Shown: positions 1 to 11,612 of the stretch, one piece after another | Numbering within the stretch: the first letter of the stretch is position 1 | Layout of the letters: the number at the start of each line of letters is the position of its first letter | DNA from: Lasiosphaeria ovina | Taxonomy: Eukaryota > Ascomycota > Sordariomycetes > Sordariales > Lasiosphaeriaceae | Direction: 5' to 3' | Assembly (NCBI GenBank): GCA_033439765.1 | Contig: JAULSN010000001.1 | Coordinates: forward strand, 3,348,001-3,412,000 | Length of the DNA: 64,000 bases | The notes under the pieces: generated by a model | The model's input: only the letters and a program-made list of their open reading frames with translations | Databases searched by the model: none | What the model was told of the DNA's origin: nothing | Translations under genes and position numbers: made by a program

Positions 1-76
1 CTCTTCAACTCTATTTCCCCGTGTTGCTGCATCATACAAGCGTTCCACGACCAACTGCCCCCCACCCTCGGCTAGC

Positions 77-1676
77 ATGGACAAGGTCAAGGAGGTGCTT
101 CATCTCGGCAGCAGCACCAAGGATGTGCAGGAGCCATCGCCGGAACAAGTGTCGGAATTGAGGGCCAAATATACCAGCGCCGGCCAGAGCCAGGTGCTCA
201 CCTTCTTCGACGAGCTGCCCGCCGTCGAAAAGGCCGCTCTCTTCAAGCAGCTCTCCCTCTTCGACCCCCTCTACATCAACACCATCGCCGCCAAGGCCCT
301 TGCCCCGCCAAAGAAGGAAGACAAGGACGAGACCGATGACGATGGCGCCCCGGCCAAGCCCTCCCTCGAGCCGCTCCCCGAGTCCGCCACGGCCAGCATC
401 CTCGACTCCAAGCCCGAGGACATCGACAAGTGGTACGCCGCCGGGCTCGACCTGATCGCCGCGAACAAGGTGGCCGTGGTTCTCATGGCCGGCGGGCAGG
501 GCACGCGCCTCGGCAGCTCGGCGCCCAAGGGCTGCTACGACATCGGCCTGCCGTCTGCCAAGTCGCTGTTCCAGATCCAGGCCGAGCGCATCCGCAAGGT
601 CGAGAAGCTCGCCGCCAGCAAGGCCGGCGTCGCCAGCACCGCCGTCACCGTCCCCTGGTACGTCATGACGTCGGGCCCCACGCGCCAGCCCACCGAGGAC
701 TACTTCAAAGCCCACGCCTACTTTGGCCTGGCCCCCGAGAACGTCGTCATCTTCGAGCAGGGCGTGCTGCCGTGCATCTCTAACGACGGCAAGATCCTGC
801 TCGAGGCCAAGGGCAAGGTCGCCGTGGCCCCCGACGGCAACGGCGGCATCTACAACGCCCTGGTCGAGTCCAAGGTGCTCAACGACATGAAGACGCGCGG
901 CATCGAACACATCCACGCCTACTGCGTCGACAACTGCCTGGTGCGCGTCGCCGACCCCGTCTTCCTGGGCTTCGCCGCCGAGCTCGACGTCGACATCGCC
1001 ACAAAGGTGGTGCGCAAGCGCAACGCCACCGAGAGCGTCGGCCTGATCCTGCTCAAGAACGGCCGGCCCGACGTGGTCGAGTACAGCGAGATCGACAAGG
1101 AGACGGCCGAGGCCCAGGACCCCAAGCAGCACGGCGTGCTACGGTTCCGCGCCGCCAACATCGTCAACCACTACTACTCGTTCCGCTTCCTCGAGACCAT
1201 CCCGCGCTGGGCCAAGGACCTGCCTCACCACGTCGCGCGCAAGAAGATACCCTACGCCGACCTGGCCACGGGCGACGCCGTCAAGCCCGACAAGCCCAAC
1301 GGCATCAAGCTCGAGCAGTTTGTGTTTGACGTATTCCCCATGCTCGACCTCGCCCGCTTCGCCTGCATGGAGGTGCGACGCGAGGACGAGTTCAGCCCGC
1401 TCAAGAACGCCCGCGGCACCGGCGAGGACGACCCCGACACGAGCAAGCGCGACATCATGGCCCAGGGCAAGCGCTGGGTGCAGGCCGCCGGCGCCACCGT
1501 CGTCAGCGAGGACCGCCAGTCGGGCATCGAAGTGAGCCCGCTGATGAGCTATGTAAGTTTTACTCCTGAGAAATTTCCCGACTTGTTGCTAATTTTTCGT
1601 TTAGGGTGGCGAGGGTCTCGAAAAGGTCGCAGGCAAGACCATCACGGCGCCAGCCGTTATTGAGCTGGAGCTGTAA
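77..1676 (+). CDS. uap1: UDP-N-acetylglucosamine pyrophosphorylase
   Basis: Cytosolic enzyme that makes UDP-GlcNAc from GlcNAc-1-phosphate and UTP, the donor for chitin, N-glycans and GPI anchors. Two exons, 77-1552 and 1605-1676, with a 52 nt intron (gtaagt...tttag) in phase 0; the spliced product is 515 aa, normal for the family. The nucleotide-binding signature [11 protein letters not shown] lies at about residues 136-146, followed by a Lys-bearing [12 protein letters not shown] stretch; the uridine/sugar contact motif PDGNGGIY is near residue 252. Reading through the intron would replace the last 23 residues, which end in IELEL, so the spliced model is preferred. The ATG at 77 is the first in frame after a short pyrimidine-rich leader. 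It converges on the Mpv17-family gene downstream. Family identification is very secure; only the promoter is cut by the window edge. Confidence 0.95.
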
Positions 1677-2230
1677 TGTTTGCGACGGCGATGAGAGATG
1701 AAGTCAAAAGATCAAGATATACTTTAAGGCGTAATGATCCTTTTTTCACAAACGGATATAGGATAGGTTTGACGAGCGAGCGCTCTGGTTAGGACATGAT
1801 TCATACGGTAGGGCATGGTAGGATTAGCGTAGAGTAGGGCAACAAAACAAGGATAACGCAGGTGGCAGGTGCCGAGCTGCCCCGCTGCTTAGATATTCAA
1901 AATATGGTTGGAAGAGAGACATCCATGCGTGATACCTAAGGTGACTCGGTCTCTTTTGGCGCCACAGCAAGGTTTTGGTATGCCATTGCTTTTAAGAGCA
2001 GGCAAAGCACGGTCTAGAATAGACAACCAAACCAGGGGGGATGAGATGAGTAAACAAATGGGAAAATTAAAGGAAAAAGAAAACATGAGATGCCATGCCG
2101 TACGTACCACGCCATTTAGTTAATCCCCGCCCGATTAAAAAACGCCGCCCATGATGGACTTGAGAAAGAGAAAGAAAGGAAGACCAAGTGCCACAGCCCC
2201 CCCCTTCTTCGGACTTTCGAAGAACTACCA
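1677..2230. other. Convergent intergenic region (uap1 / sym1 3' ends)
   Basis: About 550 bp between two converging genes, presumably holding both 3' UTRs and polyadenylation signals. It is AT-richer than the flanking exons. I see no coding frame with a coding-like third-position bias and no RNA gene. Confidence 0.6.
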
Positions 2231-3115
2231 TCACTCTAGCTCCCCGCTATGGCTATTAAGATAGCTCAAGTAACAGTTCCACCCAACACTAATGACATTG
2301 ACAAACAGCAGGCGGTGCTGCAGCGGCACCAGTCGGAAGTTGACCAGCTGCACGAACGGCCAGATCAGGTAGTTGGACCCCAGCGCCGTCCAGTAGCTCT
2401 GCCGCAGCTTGGCCCGCGGGCTGCTCCCTTCGAGGACCGCCATGCTGCTCAGGAACACGCCGATGAACACCGGCGCGAACGCCCCCTGGTCGCACGCCAC
2501 GCGCGCCAGAATGGTCGCGTTGGCGCTGCGGAAGTTCACCCGCCGCTGCAGGATCTGGAACCACGTCGCTGCGGCCGGGCCGAAGATTACTGTTGGGTTT
2601 GTTAGTTTCTTGCGTGTTTATTCGTGTGTGATGGTGAGAGTAGACAGGGGGGAAGTAGGTAAATATAAGAAACCGTATCCCAAAAAAAAATTACCCCCAA
2701 ATAGGGAAAAGAAAAAAAAAGAAAAAAAACTAACCACCACCGTACAAAGCCATGCGGCCGGTGCGCAGCAGGTCGTGCTTCTCGAGCCCGCGCTTTTCAA
2801 CCAGCTGCTGCGCCGCCACGTCGCCGAGCCCGAACAGGAACGACGTCGTCACGGCCTGCGTGAGCAGCGGCCGCGCCGCCAGCCGCGCTTGGTACCTGTT
2901 TTTTCGGTTAGTACACAATATACTAATTTTTGGGGGGTTTTGTTTCTGCATCCGGATCTATGCCGCGAGGTTGCTTGCTTCCTTGCTTGGTTGCTGAGAT
3001 ATGGGGGATATGGGGACATGTATGGGTTGGGGTTGATTCAGATTAGGTTTTTTTCTTTTTTTCTTTTTTTTCTTTTCTTGTATAATACAACACACAGTAC
3101 ATACCATCTCAGCAT
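2231..3115 (-). CDS. sym1: Mpv17/PMP22-family inner membrane protein (Sym1-like)
   Basis: Small multi-span mitochondrial (or peroxisomal) membrane protein; yeast Sym1 supports growth on ethanol at high temperature and mammalian Mpv17 affects mtDNA maintenance. Three exons on the minus strand: 3115-3105 (11 nt), 2895-2735 and 2589-2231, joined in phases 2 and 1 to give 176 aa, close to the family norm. The tiny first exon encodes only MLR plus two bases; splicing yields the classic [17 protein letters not shown] start. Next come [13 protein letters not shown], then the second junction rebuilds [14 protein letters not shown], and the C-terminal exon carries the signature around [19 protein letters not shown] and [13 protein letters not shown]. 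Donors are gtatgt and gttagt, acceptors aacag and caacag. Orthology to Sym1 rather than another Mpv17 paralogue is inferred from overall resemblance. Confidence 0.9.
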
Positions 3116-4544
3116 CTTGTTCGTCTTCGAGTCGGAGACACGAGAATAAGAAGGAAAAAACACTCGAGACAGGCGCCTGTTTGAGAGAGATGAGAGAGAT
3201 GTCGTGCGAGGCTGTTCAGACTTTCTCAGTCAGTCAAGGCTTTGCTTTTTTTTGGGTTTGGCCCTTCACAATTGTGGATCAGGATATGTAGGCGTGCTGT
3301 ATTGTTCGTTCACGAAACCCGTGCAGCATGCAGGGCCTACCTCGACGATGCGACGCAGTGGAGGAGAGCCGTGGGGAGTAGAAAAGCAAAGGGCGAAGCT
3401 GTATATATTATTTTGTGACCTGACAGACTGACAGGCGGCCGAGTCGCTTGTTTGCAGTGGTTTGTGATGTCGTGGGGGGTCCGTTCTATCGGCTGCACCA
3501 TTGATGTCAGGGTTCCTTGATAAGTACGGGCCTTGCTTGGCTTGGCGGGTTTTTCCTAGTTCTCCTCTCCCGTATCTTGTTATAGTAAGGTAGCAGTGAT
3601 TGAAGAAGAGCAGGAGCGGAATCTGTTATAACCTAGCAGTTAGTGAAAATAAAAATCGAAAGATGCTTGCAAGTCACCAGAGGCACGCCCGATTTTTAAA
3701 ACTCCGAATGAAAGAGAGGCTGCGCCTATCCCTATTTAATAATTAACGACCTAGTCAGGCCAGGAGGCGGGCAGGCGTGCATGAAATCCGGCCCACTACT
3801 GTTCAACCTTTTCTCCGGATAGGCTAGAATAGGTAGTTCCGCACGCAGGCCCAAAACCCTTCTTAAACGCACGCTCTGGGCTGGCATCCGGGGAGAGGAT
3901 GGCGCCCGGGAAGGCGGTGAAGATACAGGAGATCCCCGGTCCGAAAACGCGTGCGGGGAAGCACGGAGGAGCGAGTCGGGTTGGCGGGGCGGGGACAGAC
4001 AAGGAGTACTGAGCCTCGACTCCATGCTTTCCGTATAAACTGCTGTCTTCACCCTAAAAATATGTACAGTTTACGAATAGCTCACGTGTGTATCCGTAAG
4101 AGACAACAAACCCAATGATTACAACTGAAAAGCACAAAATAAAGATCAAAACCGTGCAATGCGATATCAAGCACTGCCTACCTCAGTGGTAACAATCTCT
4201 CAAACCAGGTATGTAGATAAACAAAACTAGAAAGCTATAAAGAGAAAAAAAAACATAAATCACTGCTACAATCTTGTGTCGTGTTTGAAGAAAGGGGGGA
4301 GGGGGGGGGGGTATGAAGTGTCCTAAGCTTGACCGCGTGAACCTGAACCGTGAGACACGACCGACGATGACTATGACGAGATCCATCCAAGTATTTTGAG
4401 AGAGAAACCTTGCAGCGCCTACATATTACCCCAAGGCCAAATACCAAACATACCAAAAGCCAACCAACCAGCCAGCCAAATGAACCCAGCAAAACCCCGT
4501 ACAAATCAACTTACCTTGGCGGGTGGAACAAACACAAAAGATAA
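3116..4544. other. Intergenic: sym1 upstream region and LMBD1 3' flank
   Basis: A 1.4 kb stretch between two genes both on the minus strand. The part near 3116-3500 should hold the sym1 promoter and leader. The part near 4300-4544 is the 3' flank of the cobalamin transporter and contains an 11-G run at 4301-4311. Frames here are short and overlap on both strands without coding bias; I see no gene. Confidence 0.55.
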
Positions 4545-6350
4545 TCACGCCCTCGACCCCGAACCGTTTCCGTTGGTGGCCCCATAGCCATTGTGATCAC
4601 CATTCGAGGACTGTCCCTCGCTCTGCGGCTGCTGCTTCGCGCGGCCCGTGATGTCCTGCCAGGTAGCGCCGAAACGGCGGCCGGTGCTGGCGAGCAGGCC
4701 CTCCTCCTCGTCGGCCTCGGCCTCCTCGTCGATCTCGCTGAGGTTGAGGCGCGGGGTGCGGAAGAGGCTCGTGACGAAGACGACGAGGAACACGGCCAGG
4801 AAGGCAAACTGGGCCCAGAAGTCGACGGCGCCAAAGACGGGCCAGTTGAGGGTGACGCGGTTGAGGAAGGTGGACATGGCGGTCGGGGTGCAGACGTCCT
4901 TGGACGCCGTGTCGCGCGAGAGCTCCGAGCACGGCTGCACCAGGTCGAGGTGTTGGCGACAGTCGCCGCCCTCGTTGCTGCAGAAAGTCTGCGTGCCGTA
5001 GATGGCGTACTGCGGCGCCACAACCATGGCCACGGCGTAGTTGATGGCGAGGATGATGAGGGCCAGCATGACGGTAGCGATAAGCAGGGCCTGGGGCGCG
5101 GTGCGGCCCTTCTTGATCTGGAAGATGCGCACCCACAAGAAGCGGATACCCACCGTCGCGATGCCCGTAATGGAGCTGCTGAACAGGAACAAGATGAGCA
5201 GCGCCATCAGGATGTAGTCGATGGGGAAGGCCTTGGCCGACTGCACAAAGATCCAGTTGATGGGCTGGAACACGTTGATGTGGCCGAGGATGTAGCCGCA
5301 GTGCTGCTTGCACACCGAGTTGGCCGCCTTGTCAATGGCCGTGATGAGCATCGACACCCAGACGAGGATGGCAATCAGCAGGAGGAGAATGCCGCCGACT
5401 AGCTTCAGGGGCCTGAAGACGGCTTGGATCTTGGTCCAGATGTGGAAAATGGTGCTGCGGCCATCTCCGCGCGCCTCAGCCGCGAGCCGCTCCCGCCGGG
5501 CGAGGGTCCGCTCCTCGCGCAGGAGGGCGTCCATCTCGCGCTGGTCCTTTGCCGACATGCCCTCGGGGCGACCGGCGCTGCGCATCTCGAGCTGTCTCTG
5601 GAGCTCACGGTTGCGCTCGAGGGCCGAAGCCGTCGTGGCTGAGAGCTGCGGCGCCGAGATGGACGGGGCAGACTTGATCAAGGACACGGGAAGCAAGGCG
5701 AGGCCGGCACCCGTGTACAAGACGTAGAGCAGGGTCCCAAGCGTCATGAGCAGGCCCAGGCCAAATGTGAGCGACTTCTCCCCGTTGTTTGCAGCGAGCA
5801 GGCGCTTGAAGTAGTCGAGGTCCAGGTGCTTGTCATGGCTATTACCGGCGGCCGGTACGAAGAAGCCCACGAGGAATAAGATGACGACCAAGAAGACAAA
5901 GGCCGCGGTGTACTTGAGCGCGCTCAAAAAGCGGCCCCCGCTGCCGCTGGTTCCCTCCTCCTCCTCCACCTCGTCGTATTCCTCGTACCAAAAGTATGCG
6001 AAGGGGATGGCGACAAGGCATAGCAAGGCATCGAGGCTGTAGAGGGTGTAATAGACAATCTTGAGCGGCAGCAGGATCCCGTCGATACGTTCGGGGGTGG
6101 CCCAGTCCTTTTTGGCTCCGAGCGTTGCGGATGCGGTCGACGAGACGAGGGCAATGTCGACGGGGAGGAGGAGCACTGTGGCCAGGAGCGACGTGAGGCT
6201 GACGATGGCCACGGCAGAGACGACAAAGGAGCGCTCGTGGGGCGCCTGCCACGTGAATGTGGTGATGACGGCGACGACGAGGACCAGGGCGACGGCGACG
6301 GCGTAGGCAACCCAGATGAGACTGGTCTGCAGCAGGCCGGCGGGCGCCAT
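4545..6350 (-). CDS. Probable lysosomal/vacuolar cobalamin transporter (LMBD1, LMBR1-like)
   Basis: Single-exon gene for 601 aa. LMBD1 proteins sit in the lysosomal (fungal vacuolar) membrane and are implicated in cobalamin export. The sequence shows about nine hydrophobic spans: one at residues 8-32, one near 40-62, then a pair flanking an acidic, Gly/Ser-rich loop ([15 protein letters not shown]), others before and after a long charged central loop rich in Arg/Glu (about residues 240-300), and a C-terminal hydrophobic cluster followed by an acidic hydrophilic tail rich in Gln, Asn, Gly and Ser. The start motif [16 protein letters not shown] and the [13 protein letters not shown] segment are what I recognise as family hallmarks. 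The start codon has a good context and no in-frame upstream ATG. It diverges from cft1 across 676 bp. Many filamentous fungi lack a clear B12 requirement, so the transported substrate is inferred by family only. Confidence 0.87.
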   Translation of the reverse strand: MAPAGLLQTSLIWVAYAVAVALVLVVAVITTFTWQAPHERSFVVSAVAIVSLTSLLATVLLLPVDIALVSSTASATLGAKKDWATPERIDGILLPLKIVYYTLYSLDALLCLVAIPFAYFWYEEYDEVEEEEGTSGSGGRFLSALKYTAAFVFLVVILFLVGFFVPAAGNSHDKHLDLDYFKRLLAANNGEKSLTFGLGLLMTLGTLLYVLYTGAGLALLPVSLIKSAPSISAPQLSATTASALERNRELQRQLEMRSAGRPEGMSAKDQREMDALLREERTLARRERLAAEARGDGRSTIFHIWTKIQAVFRPLKLVGGILLLLIAILVWVSMLITAIDKAANSVCKQHCGYILGHINVFQPINWIFVQSAKAFPIDYILMALLILFLFSSSITGIATVGIRFLWVRIFQIKKGRTAPQALLIATVMLALIILAINYAVAMVVAPQYAIYGTQTFCSNEGGDCRQHLDLVQPCSELSRDTASKDVCTPTAMSTFLNRVTLNWPVFGAVDFWAQFAFLAVFLVVFVTSLFRTPRLNLSEIDEEAEADEEEGLLASTGRRFGATWQDITGRAKQQPQSEGQSSNGDHNGYGATNGNGSGSRA

Positions 6351-7026
6351 AGCGACGCCGGATTAATCAAGATCGGGATCGAGATCAGGACTGATTGATA
6401 GTCGGGTAAATGGTAATCGTATCAGCCAATGTGGGCTGTTCTGGAGCGGTTGCCTGGCAATTCCCGTCTCGTTCTCGAGCTCTTGTTGTGGATTGTTCGT
6501 GTTGTCGTTGTCGTTGGGTCCATTCCAGTCCAAGACGTTCGCTGCCGTGTAGGCTGTATTCTAGGCCCTGTGCAGGTCTGCAAATCTGTGACGCAATGGC
6601 GCAGGCCTTGATTGCGGGAAGGGGGGGAATGGAGCTTAGGTGGGTCGCGCTAGCTATCAATCTGGATTAGCGCTAGAAGAGCTCCTGCAGAGCTTGAAAC
6701 CCCCCAACCTATACATGGTCCGTGCGGCTAGCTGCACTTGGCACTTGTTTTCAAAGGTCTTTCTTTGTTCTGGCCAATCACTACAGCCCCACCTGCATCG
6801 GGCTGCTTGCGCGAACTTTAGCACACCAGTAGCCTCGAGCAATTGCGAAACAACATCTTCAATTGATTGTTGACCAGCATTGGGCGCGTCAAAGCTTTTC
6901 GTCTTTTCGCATCCCGAACCTACCTTTCACCCCAAGTCGCTCCCAGCCCGCTCCACGTCAACGCCGATTTGATTCACGACTGCTTGGACTTTGCACTTGG
7001 ATCGACATGCGCTCGATTCCCGAGCC
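6351..7026. promoter_or_regulatory. Shared divergent promoter region (LMBD1 gene / cft1)
   Basis: The 676 bp between two divergent start codons must contain both core promoters and leaders. The cft1-proximal 150 bp is C/T-rich, typical for fungal leaders. No convincing TATA box; short frames here show no coding bias. Confidence 0.55.
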
Positions 7027-10000
7027 ATGCAGTGCTACACGGAGTTGACGCCGCCCACGGCCGTCACGCATTCTCTGACTCTGCAATTCGTGCCGGGACA
7101 GGGCAGCAACCTGGCAGTCGCGAAGTCGTCAATTCTGCAGATCTTCCGTACCAAGATTGTCTCGGCCGAGGTCGACAGCTCCCCCGCCAATGCCAACGCG
7201 AACCGTCCCCGAGCTGTCCCCCGCTACGAAGGCCGCATTACCAACGACGACGACGGCCTCGAGACGTCGTTTCTAGGCGGCGATAATCTCACCGCCAGAG
7301 CCGACCGTGCTAACACCACCAAGCTCGTCCTCGTCTCGGAGACGTCGCTTCCCGGCACAATAACGGGCCTTGCCAGGGTCAAAGCGCTCAACAAGAGCTC
7401 GGGCACCGATGGCCTCCTCATCGCCTTCAAGGATGCGCGCCTCAGTCTGGTCGAGTGGGACGCCCAGAAGCATACACTCACCACCATCTCGATCCACTAC
7501 TACGAGCAAGACGACCTCCGCGAGAGCCCCTGGGCTGCCCCCCTGAGTCAGCATGTCAACTTCCTGGCTGCGGACCCCGGCAGTAGGTGCGCGGCTCTCA
7601 AGTTTGGCGCCAGAAATCTGGCCATTCTGCCCTTCAAGCTAGTCGACGAGGACATTGACATGGGTGACTGGGATGAGGAGCTGGACGGCCCGCGGCCCGG
7701 GCCCGGGCCTGTCAAGGACCTGTCCGGTGCTGTCGTAAATGGAGCTAGCAACATAGAAGACACACCATATTCACCCTCATTTGTACTCCGACTGTCCAAT
7801 CTTGACCCAAACCTTCTCCATCCTGTGCATCTAGCCTTCCTGCATGAGTACCGGGAGCCCACCTTTGGCATTCTCTCGTCGACAAAGCACGCCTCGAACT
7901 CGCTCGGCCGCAAGGACCACTTCACATACATGGTCTTCACCCTAGATTTGCAGCAAAAGGCCTCAACCACCATCCTCTCGGTCAGCGGCCTGCCACAGGA
8001 CCTCTTCCGCGTCGTGCCCCTGCCCGCCCCCGTCGGCGGCGCCCTGCTCGTGGGAGCCAACGAGCTGATCCACATCGACCAGTCGGGGAAGCCCAATGGC
8101 GTTGCCGTGAACCCCCTCACGAAGCAGTGCACGTCGTTCAGCCTCGTCGACCAGTCCGACCTCAACCTCCGGCTTGAGGGCTGCGTCATTGACGTCCTAA
8201 TGGCCGACCTGGGCGAGCTTCTCATCATCCTGAGCGACGGCCGAATGGCCCTGGTCACCTTCCGGATTGACGGCCGGACCGTGTCGGGCCTCGGCATCAG
8301 GATGTTTCCTACAGAGATCTCCGCGTCCGTCATACACTCGCGTGTCACGTCGCTTTGCCGCCTCGGGCGCAACACCATGTTTGCCGGCATCGAGGAGGGC
8401 GATTCCATAGTATTCGGCTGGACTAAGAAGCAGAGCCAGGTTGCAAGGAAAAAGGTGCGGACCCAAGACACGAGCCTTGACTTCGACCCCTTCGAGGACG
8501 AAGACATGGAGGAAGACGAGGATGATCTCTACGGCGAGGAGCCCGCAGCCCGCGCCCGTCCCATGTCTGTGGCAAGCATCGCTAAGAGCGGGGAGCTCAC
8601 ATTTCGCGTTCACGACGCGCTGCTGAACATCGGGCCCATCCAGAAGATCACGCACGGCGCGCCAACGTGGTTGCCCGGCAGTGAGGAGGAGCAAAATTCG
8701 GCCGGAGTCGACTGTGAGCAGCAGCTGGTTTGCGCCGTAGGGCGAGGGAAATCTGGTTCGCTTGCCATTGTGAACCTTGCAATACAACCCAAGGTCGTTG
8801 GCCGATTTGAGTTCCACGAAGCAAGAGCATTCTGGACTGTGAGCGCCAAGAAACCTATTCCCAAGTCGCTCCAGGGCGGTGACAAAGGGGCCAGCGTCGT
8901 CGGCAACGACTACGACACGTCTGGCCAGTACGATCAGTTTATGATTGTTGCTAAGGTCGACCTCGACGGCTATGAGACCTCGGACGTCTATGCTCTCACG
9001 GCAGCTGGATTTGAGGGCCTCACCGGCACCGAGTTCGAACCGGCTGCCGGGTTTACTGTCCAGGCTGGCACTATGGGGAAGGGCACCAGGATCATCCAGG
9101 TGCTCAAGTCGGAGGTTCGATGCTACGACGGAGGTAGGCTGTCAATATTTCCCGTCTGCAGCTTTGATTCCCGTGCGTGTTTAGTTAACTGGTGACTTGC
9201 GCCTAGACCTTCGGCTGAACCAGATTATTCCCATGCTCGACGAGGAGACTGGGGCAGAGCCTAGAGTTGTTAGCGGCAGCATTGCTGATCCATATCTCCT
9301 GCTCGTTCGAGATGACTCGAGTGCCTTTTTTGCCCAGATCGACAGCAACAACGAAATTGAAGAGGTCGAGAAAAAGGACAAGACCTTGACAACTACAAAG
9401 TGGCTCACAGGAAGTCTGTACACGGATGCGAACGGAGTTTTTGCCGAAGAAGCAACGGACAAGGGAGTCAAACCAACGGGCGACATCTTGGCCTTTCTCC
9501 TCAGCACTACCGGCGCTCTTCATGTATGGAGCTTGGTCCTTCATTTTGCTCGACTGTGCTGACATTTGCAGATATATCGTCTCCCCGACCTATCAAAGCC
9601 CATATACGTTGCCGAAGGGCTCTCTTACATACCGCCCGGTCTATCAGCCGATTATGCTGCCAGGAAAGGGACTAACAAGGAGACTGTTGCCGAAATCTTG
9701 GTGGCTGACCTCGGCGACACGACACATAGTTCTCCGTACCTCATTGTTGGTCACCTTTGCGGTCTCGTCTGAAATTCACAATACTAACTAACATGATCCA
9801 GCTCCGCCATGCAAACAATGATTTGACTATTTACCAGCCATTCCGCGTGAAGGGGGATGGCGAGGTGAATTTTTCAAAGACCTTGTTCTTTCAAAAGCTG
9901 CCAAACCCGTCCTTCGCCAAGATCCCCGAGGAAACTGTCCAGGAAGAGCCCACCCACCAGCTTTTGCTTCTCTCCATGCGACCGTGTGCCAACATTGGAG

Positions 10001-11612
10001 GCTACAGCACAGTATTTCTCCCCGGCCCATCCCCAAGCTTCGTCATAAAGTCGTCCAAATCGATGCCGAGGGTTATTGGGCTGCAAGGTTCGGCGGTGCA
10101 AGCAATGAGCGCATTCCACACAGAGGGGTGTGAGCACGGCTTCATATACGCCGACATGCATGGCATCGCACGGGTAACGCAGCTTCCGAGCGACTACAGC
10201 TTCGCCGAGACAGGCGTCTCGGTGAAGAAGGTTCCAATCGGTGATGATGTGGACGCTGTTGCATTCCATCCGCCCTCACAGGGCTACGTTGTCGGCTGCA
10301 ACACCACCGAGCCATTTGAGCTTCCTAAAGATGACGACCACCATAAAGAGTGGACACGGGAGAATCTCGCATTTAAGCCACTGGTCGAGAGAGGTGTCTT
10401 GAAGCTCATAAGCCCTATAACCTGGGCCGTCATTGACACGGTCCAAATGGAGCCGTGCGAGAGCGTTCTTTGTGTCGAGACTCTTAACCTGGAGGTGTCG
10501 GAAACCACCAACGAAAGAAAGCAGTTGATCGCCGTTGGCACCGCTATCTGCAAAGGCGAAGATCTCCCAACCAGGGGGCGTGTCTACGTGTACGATATTG
10601 CCGAGGTGATCCCAGAGCCCGGGCGGCCAGAAACGAACAGGAAGCTCAAGCTCGTCGCCAAGGAAGATATTGCCCGGGGAGCCGTGACGGCCATCTCAGA
10701 GGTGGGAACCCAAGGTCTCATGCTCATGGCCCAAGGCCAAAAGTGCATGGTACGAGGTCTCAAGGAGGATGGAACACTCTTGCCCGTAGCCTTCATGGAT
10801 ATGAATTGCTTTGTGACGAGTGTCAAAGAGCTTCCCGGCACCGGCCTGTGCTTGATGGCGGACGCGTTTAAGGGGGTCTGGTTTACCGGATACACGGAGG
10901 AGCCGTACAAGATGATCCTCTTTGGCAAGAGCTCGTCAAACTTTGAGGTTCTCAACGCCGACTTCCTACCGGACGGCCGGGAGCTGTACATGGTGGCAAC
11001 CGATGCGGAAGGCAGCATTCACATTCTGCAGTTCGACCCTGAACGTAGGTGTTCTGCTCCACCGTTGGAAGATGATAAGACAGTACTAACAAGATTGCCC
11101 GACTCAAAGATCCGAAATCTCTACAGGGCCACCTCCTTTTGCACCGCACTACTTTTAGCACAGGCGCGCACTATCCCACGAGCTCACTACTCCTTGTTGC
11201 ATCTACGGGAGAGGCGTCTCGCGCAAACGGTGCCAGCGCGGCCGAGCCGCCCCAGAACCCGCACGTTTTGCTGCTGGCGTCCCCGACAGGCGTCATCGCG
11301 GCCCTGCGCCCCCTGTCCGAGTCGGCGTACCGGCGACTCTCGTCGCTCGCGGCACAACTCAGCACGACGCTACCCCACGCAGCGGGGCTTAACCCTAAAG
11401 GATATCGCGCGCCATCGGCTAACAGCCCGCAGTCCGGGGTCGACGCCGGAGTGGGACGCAGCATCATTGACGGCACCATTCTGGAGAGGTACACGGAGCT
11501 CGGCACGGGCCGGCGCAGCGAGATGGCCAGCCGCGCAGGATATGGCGGTCCCGACGAGATCCGCGCCGAGCTGGAGGAGATTCTGGGGTGGGCGGGGATG
11601 GGTTATTTTTAA
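7027..11612 (+). CDS. cft1: Cleavage and polyadenylation factor subunit Cft1 (CPSF160 homologue)
   Basis: Large nuclear scaffold of the pre-mRNA cleavage/polyadenylation complex; CPSF160/Cft1 organises the poly(A)-signal recognition module. Five exons: 7027-9133, 9207-9523, 9572-9745, 9802-11044, 11110-11612, with introns of 73, 48, 56 and 65 nt. All junctions close in frame (YDGDLRLNQ, GALHIYRLPD, PYLILRHANN, FDPEHPKSLQGHLLLHRTT) to give 1447 aa, the normal size. The protein starts MQCYTELTPPTAVTHSLTL, as in other fungal Cft1 proteins, has an acidic linker near residues 484-505 (FEDEDMEEDEDDLYGEE), and ends with the CPSF_A beta-propeller region. An in-frame TTG and CTG lie upstream, but the first ATG is at 7027. 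Very high confidence in identity; splice sites were read by eye. Confidence 0.94.

Noticed and set aside
77..1132. Long minus-strand frame opposite uap1 rich in Gly/Val/Asp
   Set aside because: Mirror frame caused by GC-rich third positions of uap1 codons; the plus-strand protein is an unmistakable pyrophosphorylase.
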